Positions 7,130 to 10,974 of a DNA stretch of 10,974 nt are shown in pieces. The translations under genes were made by a program, and so were the position numbers. The notes beneath the pieces are model-generated. The model was not told the DNA's origin. It was given only the letters and a program-made list of their open reading frames with translations, and ran no database searches. Numbering within the stretch: position 1 is the first letter of the stretch; each line of letters begins with the position of its first letter. The stretch lies in the NCBI GenBank assembly GCA_964418515.1, contig CAYQLK010000025.1, forward strand, positions 1 to 10,974. The letters are read 5' to 3'. The DNA comes from CAYQLK01 sp964418515. GTDB lineage: Bacteria; Patescibacteriota; Microgenomatia; CAYQLK01.

Positions 7130-7161
7130 ATTGTAAATAGCTTGCTTGTGTTTGAGCAAGC
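7130..7161 (-). promoter_or_regulatory. Candidate leaderless promoter with a dyad, start of the minus-strand gene run
   Basis: On the minus strand TTGCTC (7159-7154, weak, 3/6), an 18-base spacer and TACAAT (7135-7130, 5/6). The ATG at 7123 follows after six bases. A perfect 7-bp inverted repeat, GCTTGCT (7140-7146) and AGCAAGC (7155-7161), fills the spacer and overlaps the -35. It could be an operator. It has no following T run in either direction, so it is not a terminator. Confidence 0.4.
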
Positions 7162-7177
7162 CTCAAAACATCAAAAC

Positions 7178-7186
7178 TTATCCACA
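7178..7186 (+). promoter_or_regulatory. Consensus DnaA box
   Basis: TTATCCACA matches the DnaA-box consensus TTATNCACA exactly. It lies in the divergent intergenic region, and a near-match in opposite orientation, TTATCAACA, sits at 7208-7216 on the minus strand overlapping the -35 of the plus-strand promoter. Two boxes are too few to call a replication origin; DnaA-linked transcription control is possible. Confidence 0.4.
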
Positions 7187-7209
7187 AACCACTCAAAACC
7201 TAACTATTG

Positions 7210-7237
7210 TTGATAAATTAGCTATCAAGAGTAAAAT
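7210..7237 (+). promoter_or_regulatory. Promoter for the 134-residue hypothetical gene
   Basis: TTGATA (7210-7215, 5/6), a 16-base spacer and TAAAAT (7232-7237, 5/6). The predicted start near 7244 gives a leader of about 29 bases carrying AAGGAG. It also excludes the upstream TTG at 7240 as a start codon. Confidence 0.6.
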
Positions 7238-7272
7238 ATTTGCTAGCACTTTCACTCTTCAAGGAGAAATAC

Positions 7273-7677
7273 TTGTCAACTCTTGCCGACTCATTATCGT
7301 TTGAGGAACAACTCGACATTCTCGCCAATCTTTCTGGCAATCACGGCGTCCAGCTCACATACTTGCATGGAGCGTGGACATCATCCATTGGCCACATCGA
7401 AATCCTCCACGATGATGGTCATTCAGAAACAATCGACGCAGACGGACTCCAAGTTGCCGCAAGTCAAGAAACGGCCGTCCAAACTCTTCTTCGCAAACTT
7501 GTTGAAGTCCCTATCAACTCCGCTGTGTTTCGGGTTTTTGCACCCGAGTCATGGCAAGTGCCTGAACCACAAAGCGTCTCGCGCTTTGATGGAAACAAGT
7601 TCGTCGAAGTCGACGAAAACTCTCGTCTCTGGTCTTTTCCTCGCGGTTTTCGGGAGATACCCACTCACTCCCGATAA
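7273..7677 (+). CDS. Hypothetical protein, higher GC than its neighbours
   Basis: I do not recognise this 134-residue protein. The TTG start at 7273 is chosen because a perfect AAGGAG (7261-7266) lies six bases before it; a frame extension to TTG 7240 would begin before the predicted transcript start. The product is soluble-looking, with no signal or membrane segment: an N-terminal helix (LADSLSFEEQLDILANLSG), a strand-rich middle (VQLTYLHGAWTSSIGHIEIL), a helix (QETAVQTLLRKLVEVP), and a C-terminal part with two SRFD/SRLW-like turns. Three 60-base blocks counted by hand are 47-55% G+C, against 27-42% in two blocks from nearby genes. It stands alone with its own promoter, SD and strong terminator, pointing to an independently expressed, possibly abundant or acquired gene. 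Confidence 0.75.
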   Translation: MSTLADSLSFEEQLDILANLSGNHGVQLTYLHGAWTSSIGHIEILHDDGHSETIDADGLQVAASQETAVQTLLRKLVEVPINSAVFRVFAPESWQVPEPQSVSRFDGNKFVEVDENSRLWSFPRGFREIPTHSR

Positions 7678-7690
7678 CCTCTTCAAACCC

Positions 7691-7719
7691 GCCCTGCGCT
7701 TTATACCGCAGGGCTTTTT
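7691..7719 (+). terminator. Intrinsic terminator of the 134-residue hypothetical gene
   Basis: A perfect 8-bp GC-rich stem, GCCCTGCG and CGCAGGGC, with an 8-base loop, is followed at once by TTTTT and further pyrimidines. It lies 13 bases after the stop codon. Confidence 0.9.
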
Positions 7720-7764
7720 CTTCTTCCAAATTCATCCCAATTAACTTCGAACGACTTGTATCTT

Positions 7765-7790
7765 CAATCTTTGCAATAAAGCAAAGATTG
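7765..7790. repeat. Perfect 10-bp inverted repeat in the convergent gap
   Basis: CAATCTTTGC and GCAAAGATTG flank a six-base AATAAA loop. No T run follows on either strand, so it is not a standard terminator. It sits ten bases before the larger structured element at 7801-7889 and may belong to the same unit. Confidence 0.6.
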
Positions 7791-7800
7791 CCCCATCCAG

Positions 7801-7889
7801 AGTTTCCCTATGAACGCCTTTTATCGAGCGACGGCGAGATAAGGTGCCCGACGCCAGCAGGCCAAAGGGCTGAAGTGAATAGGGAAATT
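7801..7889 (+). ncRNA. Candidate structured RNA (or small MITE-like element), no known family recognised
   Basis: An 11-bp closing stem, AGTTTCCCTAT (7801-7811) with ATAGGGAAATT (7879-7889), encloses further pairing. One helix is CCTT-TT-ATC (7817-7825) with GATAAGG (7838-7844). Another is GCCC (7846-7849) with GGGC (7867-7870), holding an inner GCC-AGCA-GGC. GGCG in the first loop (7833-7836) could pair with CGCC at 7852-7855, a possible pseudoknot. The closing stem uses one G-U pair that only works on the plus-strand RNA, a slight strand hint. It is more GC-rich than its flanks and lies between two convergent genes with no open frame. The ends could also be terminal inverted repeats of a tiny mobile element. 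No promoter was identified. Confidence 0.4.
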
Positions 7890-7966
7890 AAATAATCTGT
7901 TTCTTCGAAAAAGAAAACCTTTCTCTATTTTGCTTTAAAAAGATAATATTTACTCAACGAGAAGGA

Positions 7967-9259
7967 CTAGCTTTTTGTCTTAAAAAGGTAAAACTTATCA
8001 CCAAGATATCCATTTACTTCTGGTGACACCAATTCGTTCCCAACCAAATTGCCGCTAAAAACCGTCAAACTCCCATATGTTTCGTTGATTTTATCCACCG
8101 CTTCCAGAATAGTTTGTCTGCGTCTGTCCTCAATAAACATCGGCACGGTCGGTGCAACATCCTCAAAAATATCCGTCACAAAAACCCCAAAAAACCTTAA
8201 AGGTTCATTTATTCTAAAACCATTTAATATTTTTTCCGCCACCGTAAAAATATCTTTCCCGTCATTAGTGCCATAAAATCCAACCCGACCCTGCCCCCAG
8301 TAACTTGTTTCTTTGCCTCTAACAGATAATCCTATTCTTTTGGCCTTAAGATTCATTTTTCTTAATTTTTCCCCTACTTCGTCACACAAATTACGCAAAG
8401 TCTGTCTTTTTTCCCAAGTCGAATTAGCATTAGTAAATCTAGTAAAAGTTCTAGACACACTCTTAGGTCGCGCCCACTCGTCAGCCGTCGTAATCGCAGT
8501 ATTATCAATCCCGCGCGCCAAATTATATAAATGTCTCGACCAAAAAGGCCCAAACCAATAAACTAAATAATCGATACTTTTACTTCTTAAGTTTACAAAG
8601 TCTGTTATTCCCAAAACTTTTAACCGTTTTTCCATTCGGTGTCCTATTCCTAATATTTTTGTTAAAGGAGTTTTATCCAAAACTGCAATTTTATTCTCTT
8701 CTCCAATCCAAAAAATCCCATCAACCCCAGCGTACTCCGACGCAAGCTTAGCTATTCGCCTACTATTAGCAATCCCAACACTTACAGTTACAATTTCACC
8801 AATTTCTTTTCGTAAATCAGTTTTCATTTCGCAAATAAGCTGAAAAACATTGCCCCAAAGTTTTTCCGTACCTGTCACATCCATAAAAACCTCATCCAAA
8901 CTAAACACTTCCAGCTTATCCGTATATCTCGAAGCAATCTCAATAAACCGTTTAGTTATATCGAAATATTTATCAAAATTAGCTGGAACAAAAGTTATAT
9001 CTCCGATTTTTCCTCTGGCAGTAACCACATCAGATCCGGTTCCAACCCCCAACCGTTTGGCTTCTGGGGAGGCGGCAATAACACAGCCCCTTCCGGCAGA
9101 TTTGATGACTCCGACGGGTCGGTTGCGAATATTAGGATTACACTGCTGCTCAACTCGCGCAAAAAACGAATTAAAATCGGCATGAATAATAACCCGATCA
9201 CGGTAGGCAGAATCTTCATTTAAGCTCCCTCCTGTAAAAATACTTGTTTGAGTTTCCAT
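7967..9259 (-). CDS. dinB: DNA polymerase IV (Y-family translesion polymerase)
   Basis: DinB copies past damaged bases with low fidelity. The 430-residue product has the Y-family order: palm motif HADFNSFFARVE with catalytic D28 and steric-gate F33; RPVGVIKSAGRGCVIAASPEAKRLGV in the fingers; FSLDEVFMDVTG with catalytic D122 and E123; VSVGIANSRRIAKLASEYAGVDG; the helix-hairpin-helix thumb LTKILGIGHRMEKRLKVLGI (199-218); and the little-finger domain from about 265 (ARPKSVSRTFTRF). The residue two after D28 is Asn rather than the common Asp. The chosen ATG gives about 24 residues before the conserved core and overlaps the upstream small gene by 40 bases. A much stronger SD with ATG at 9217-9232 lies inside, but in another frame. 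No standard C-terminal clamp-binding motif is obvious. Confidence 0.95.
   Translation of the reverse strand: METQTSIFTGGSLNEDSAYRDRVIIHADFNSFFARVEQQCNPNIRNRPVGVIKSAGRGCVIAASPEAKRLGVGTGSDVVTARGKIGDITFVPANFDKYFDITKRFIEIASRYTDKLEVFSLDEVFMDVTGTEKLWGNVFQLICEMKTDLRKEIGEIVTVSVGIANSRRIAKLASEYAGVDGIFWIGEENKIAVLDKTPLTKILGIGHRMEKRLKVLGITDFVNLRSKSIDYLVYWFGPFWSRHLYNLARGIDNTAITTADEWARPKSVSRTFTRFTNANSTWEKRQTLRNLCDEVGEKLRKMNLKAKRIGLSVRGKETSYWGQGRVGFYGTNDGKDIFTVAEKILNGFRINEPLRFFGVFVTDIFEDVAPTVPMFIEDRRRQTILEAVDKINETYGSLTVFSGNLVGNELVSPEVNGYLGDKFYLFKTKS
9217..9232 (-). promoter_or_regulatory. Strong SD and TAAATG junction, out of frame with dinB
   Basis: On the minus strand AGGAGGG is followed, with eight bases between GGAGG and ATG, by the upstream gene's TAA and an adjoining ATG (9219-9217). 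This looks like a textbook start, yet the ATG is not in the dinB frame and opens a 74-codon frame with no recognisable product. The SD itself is read as part of dinB (TGGS). Confidence 0.55.
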
Positions 9260-9477
9260 AAAACACTTTCTTGATCATAAATAAGTTCGTATGAAGCTCC
9301 AGCAGTTTCAACTTCAAAAGCCATCAAATGTTTCCGTCCTTCTTTTAGGGCAAAAACAAAATTAACTTTTTTGACTTTTTTAAATTCTTTTTCGCCTAGC
9401 CTTTTAAAAAACATTGGCTTGACACCGCTATTATCAAAACCCGCAATTACTGTTAATCTTTCTCCCTCATTTTGCAT
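9220..9477 (-). CDS. Small conserved-looking protein upstream of dinB
   Basis: An 85-residue protein from the ATG at 9477; the frame extends upstream to a GTG at 9570, but that start has no SD and would lie inside the structured leader. It has no signal or membrane segment. The pattern (LTVIAGFDNSG, KPMFFKRLGEKEFKKVKKVNFVFA, HLMAFEVETAGASYELIYD, VLWKLKQVF) suggests a small beta-rich fold. Small proteins with a similar layout, such as DUF6504, sit beside Y-family polymerase genes in other bacteria; whether this one is related is a guess. It overlaps dinB by 40 bases, so the two are surely cotranscribed. An AAAGGA lies about 15 bases before the ATG, longer than ideal. Confidence 0.72.
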   Translation of the reverse strand: MQNEGERLTVIAGFDNSGVKPMFFKRLGEKEFKKVKKVNFVFALKEGRKHLMAFEVETAGASYELIYDQESVLWKLKQVFLQEGA

Positions 9478-9514
9478 AATATTTATTACTTTTCCTTTAT
9501 TTTTATAATCTCCA

Positions 9515-9599
9515 ATTTCATTGTGAGCGCCTTTTGTTTTGTGGCGACAAAACAAGGAGTTCAACGACACCAGTCCAAAGAGAAAGTGAACAATGAAAT
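9515..9599 (-). promoter_or_regulatory. Structured leader of the dinB pair: nested inverted repeats
   Basis: Outer arms ATTTCATTGT (9515-9524) and ACAATGAAAT (9590-9599) are a perfect 10-bp inverted repeat. Between them lies a perfect 9-bp inverted repeat, TTGTTTTGT (9534-9542) and ACAAAACAA (9547-9555), around GGCG. On the minus strand CGCC in that loop could instead pair with GGCG just downstream, giving an alternative fold. The predicted transcript start near 9633 puts all of this in a 5' leader of about 155 bases. It could be an RNA switch or paired operator sites. Confidence 0.45.
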
Positions 9600-9639
9600 C
9601 AAAAAATGATTGTTTCTTGTTAAAAAAAATCCTGAATTT

Positions 9640-9667
9640 ATTATACCGAATAAAACCCGAAAGTAAA
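9640..9667 (-). promoter_or_regulatory. Candidate promoter for the small gene and dinB
   Basis: On the minus strand TTTACT (9667-9662, 4/6), a 16-base spacer and a perfect TATAAT (9645-9640). No recognisable SOS box of the E. coli or Bacillus type overlaps it. Confidence 0.5.
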
Positions 9668-9699
9668 TACTTTATTTAGTTACAAACAAATCACAATCT

Positions 9700-9705
9700 G
9701 ATACT
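9700..9705 (+). promoter_or_regulatory. Possible -10 element of the methyltransferase gene
   Basis: GATACT, preceded by CT (no full extended -10), ends ten bases before the ATG at 9716. No convincing -35 is seen at proper spacing. If used, the transcript would be leaderless or nearly so, which agrees with the lack of an SD. Confidence 0.3.
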
Positions 9706-9715
9706 CTATCTACTA

Positions 9716-10366
9716 ATGAAATTATTAAGCTTTTTTACCAAACCCAAAAAATTCAGCGACATTATTCCCGACTATAAAGAATATGTCAGACTGCAAAAAG
9801 AAGATTACTGTTCTTTTGAGAGTGACAACAAACACTGGTCTGAAGGTCAAGAGCGCTATATTAAACAAAACTTTTCCAAAACCAAAAAAGATACCAAAAT
9901 TCTCGACATGGCCTGCGGAGATGGCGTCGGACTAAAAACTTTCAAAAAGCTAAAATTCACAAACATTACAGGTGTTGAATTTAATAGCCAAAAAGCCAAA
10001 AAGGCTCTCATTTACGGCTACCCTGTCGAACAATACGATATGCACAAACTTAAGTTTGGCAACGATGTTTTTGATATCGCTTACTCATCACACACCCTAG
10101 AACACTCATACCAACCATCTCAGGCAATCGGCGAACTTCACAGAGTTCTTAAGCCCAAAGGTCTGCTTTATGTTGTTTTGCCCTATCCCGACAACTCTCA
10201 CCCCAATGACAAGGCGCATGGTGCCAAATACGAACTAGGTACTTACCAAGACGATGACGGTAAGGCAGTTAAAAAATATTTTGAAAAAATTGGCTTTCAG
10301 TTAGTCAGCAAAAAATACGACCACTTCCGCGAGCCAGAAATCTGGCTCAAATTCCGTAAAGTATAA
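9716..10366 (+). CDS. Class I SAM-dependent methyltransferase
   Basis: A 216-residue methyltransferase of the Methyltransf_11 type. Motif I is ILDMACGDGVG (62-72), the acidic residue ending strand 2 is E88 (GVEFN), motif II-like VEQYDMHKLKF holds D108, the post-II strand DIAYSSHTLEH spans 120-130, and HRVLKPKGLLYVVLPYPD (142-159) is the typical motif III region. The N-terminal 55 residues (DIIPDYKEYVRLQKEDYCSFE) are a helical cap that may shape substrate choice. No substrate can be read from the sequence; small molecules, lipids and glycans are all possible. It is divergent from the dinB pair and has no SD. A 7-bp hairpin overlaps its last codons. Confidence 0.92.
   Translation: MKLLSFFTKPKKFSDIIPDYKEYVRLQKEDYCSFESDNKHWSEGQERYIKQNFSKTKKDTKILDMACGDGVGLKTFKKLKFTNITGVEFNSQKAKKALIYGYPVEQYDMHKLKFGNDVFDIAYSSHTLEHSYQPSQAIGELHRVLKPKGLLYVVLPYPDNSHPNDKAHGAKYELGTYQDDDGKAVKKYFEKIGFQLVSKKYDHFREPEIWLKFRKV
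10331..10348 (+). other. Hairpin overlapping the 3' end of the methyltransferase gene
   Basis: A perfect 7-bp inverted repeat, GAGCCAG and CTGGCTC, with an AAAT loop, ends 15 bases before the stop codon. No T run follows, so it is at most an mRNA-stabilising or partial termination structure. Confidence 0.4.
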
Positions 10367-10370
10367 AGTT

Positions 10371-10453
10371 TCACTTCATTCTCATTTAACGAGCTTCTCG
10401 ATGGTCACTTCAAGCGAGTGCTTTAGCATGAGCTTTAAGTGTTCACTTCAAGC
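10371..10453 (+). repeat. Three TCACTTCA direct repeats upstream of fabF
   Basis: TCACTTCA occurs at 10371-10378, 10405-10412 and 10443-10450; the last two extend to TCACTTCAAGC. Starts are 34 and 38 bases apart. The last copy is one half of a near-palindrome on the fabF promoter, so these may be half-sites for one regulator. Confidence 0.5.
10432..10453 (+). promoter_or_regulatory. Operator-like near-palindrome on the fabF promoter
   Basis: GCTTTAAGTG and CACTTCAAGC are inverted repeats matching at nine of ten positions around a central TT. The site covers the whole -35 hexamer (10442-10447), a usual place for a repressor. The binding protein is unknown; I did not recognise it as a FapR, FabT or FadR site. 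Confidence 0.5.
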
Positions 10454-10470
10454 TAGACTTATAGTATAAT
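10442..10470 (+). promoter_or_regulatory. Promoter of fabF
   Basis: TTCACT (10442-10447, 4/6), a 17-base spacer and a perfect TATAAT (10465-10470). A transcript start near 10477 is predicted. Confidence 0.6.
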
Positions 10471-10531
10471 CCTCGAGCTCTTTACCAACCCAAAAGGTAT
10501 GGCAAAAACAAAGGGAGGAACGTCTCAGCTC

Positions 10532-10974
10532 ATGACCTTACGCAAAGTTGTCATCACTGGCATCGGTGCTGTTACCCCTCTGGGGTTATCAGTAGACGAG
10601 ACATGGCACAATCTCATCGCAGGCAAATCAGGGATTACCCGCATCACCAGTTTTGACGCTTCGCGTCATGCGGTACAAATTGCAGGTGAAGTCAAGGGAT
10701 TCGATCCCAAAATTCACCTGCCCATCACCCTTCGCACGGACGAACCAGACCCAACAAGCCCTCTCGATCTGCGCAAAAAGCCAGACCGAATGCATCCAGT
10801 CACTTGGTACGGTGTCACCTCAACTGCGGAAGCTGTCCGACAGGCTGGCCTCTGTATTAGTCGTGACCAGTCCGAACGCGCTGGAGTTTTCTTCGGCTCA
10901 GGTGGCGGTGGTCTCACTGAGGTCACCAAAGCCACACTCAAGCAAATCGAAAAAGGGCCAAGGTTTGTCGAAGC
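10532..10974 (+). CDS. fabF: 3-oxoacyl-ACP synthase II, N-terminal part (cut by window edge)
   Basis: FabF condenses malonyl-ACP with acyl-ACP in fatty acid chain elongation in the cytoplasm. The 147 codons present match the KAS II opening: RKVVITGIGAVTPLG (4-18), ETWHNLIAGKSGITRITSFD, then about 20 extra residues of a Pro/Asp-rich loop (roughly 66-86) compared with E. coli FabF, then TAEAVRQAGL and GVFFGSGGGGLTE. The active-site cysteine and histidines lie beyond the edge. The ATG at 10532 follows GGGAGG by 13 bases; an in-frame ATG at 10499 would add 11 residues but has no usable SD. One 60-base block counted by hand is 50% G+C, richer than most of the window. Downstream genes are not visible, so membership in a fab cluster is unknown. 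Confidence 0.9.
   Translation, partial: MTLRKVVITGIGAVTPLGLSVDETWHNLIAGKSGITRITSFDASRHAVQIAGEVKGFDPKIHLPITLRTDEPDPTSPLDLRKKPDRMHPVTWYGVTSTAEAVRQAGLCISRDQSERAGVFFGSGGGGLTEVTKATLKQIEKGPRFVE

Noticed and set aside
7124..7159. TTG at 7159 as start of the beta-propeller lipoprotein
   Set aside because: It adds 12 residues before a normal lipoprotein signal and lies within the promoter/dyad; the ATG at 7123 gives a standard signal length.
7178..7237. Chromosomal replication origin
   Set aside because: Only two DnaA-like boxes, no box cluster, and no dnaA, dnaN or gidA nearby.
7841..7889. Cobalamin-riboswitch-like words (GGTGCC and AATAGGGAA)
   Set aside because: The order and spacing are wrong, the AATAGGGAA is fully used in the closing stem, and no B12-box-like GACCTGCC sequence or B12 gene is present.
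8995..9219. A 74-codon frame opened by the strong SD-ATG in dinB
   Set aside because: It lies wholly inside dinB, and its product has no recognisable features; only the start signal itself is noteworthy.
9534..9555. LexA/SOS box at the dinB promoter
   Set aside because: The palindrome does not match CTGT-N8-ACAG or the Gram-positive CGAAC-N4-GTTCG form, and it lies about 80 bases downstream of the predicted start.
9478..9570. GTG at 9570 as start of the small gene before dinB
   Set aside because: No SD precedes it, and the extra 31 residues come from the inverted-repeat leader and look unlike the rest of the protein.
10714..10941. 75-codon minus-strand frame opposite fabF
   Set aside because: The plus-strand fabF frame is clear by homology; this frame is low-complexity Arg/Ser/Pro-rich and a shadow.
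1..10974. CRISPR array, tRNA, rRNA, insertion sequence or prophage genes
   Set aside because: I found no regularly spaced repeats, no tRNA-like cloverleaf with a T-loop in the intergenic gaps, and no transposase, integrase or phage protein.

Overview
The window reads as a compact, AT-rich bacterial chromosome using the standard genetic code: TGA closes nfo in an ATGA overlap. Genes are short and tightly packed, many have no Shine-Dalgarno (SD) sequence, and four predicted lipoproteins of poorly known families are present. Together these suggest a member of the Candidate Phyla Radiation (Patescibacteria) or a similarly streamlined lineage. That placement is an inference from gene style; no rRNA or other strong taxonomic marker is in the window.

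Layout. On the minus strand at the left edge lie ybaB and recR (recR cut by the edge), then an RskA-like lipoprotein gene. A divergent promoter region with a shared -35 box separates it from the plus-strand hibernation factor gene hpf. hpf converges on a minus-strand run of eight closely spaced genes (7123 down to 1857): a beta-propeller lipoprotein, a PsbP-like lipoprotein, a RecB/Cas4-type PD-(D/E)XK nuclease with an Fe-S cysteine set, a YuiH-type molybdopterin oxidoreductase, a very acidic small protein, a cupredoxin-like lipoprotein, endonuclease IV, and a membrane-anchored thermonuclease. From 7162 to 7272 a regulatory stretch carries DnaA-box-like sites and a good plus-strand promoter. 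That promoter drives an unrecognised 134-residue gene of higher GC, which ends in a strong intrinsic terminator. A convergent gap (7678-7966) holds two strong inverted-repeat structures, including an 89-nt fold that may be an unrecognised RNA or a small MITE-like element. Then come the minus-strand pair of a small protein and dinB (polymerase IV), with a long structured leader. On the plus strand follow a SAM methyltransferase and the start of fabF, which has a 22-bp near-palindrome on its promoter.

How it fits together. Several genes serve DNA repair (recR, nfo, the PD-(D/E)XK nuclease, dinB), and a surface nuclease could help scavenge external DNA. The lipoproteins and the cupredoxin-like protein would act outside the membrane. 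No CRISPR array, tRNA, rRNA, transposase or complete novel defence system is visible. The most interesting unexplained items are the 7765-7889 structured region, the fabF operator-like palindrome, the dinB start with a strong SD-ATG in the wrong frame, and the apparently leaderless promoters.
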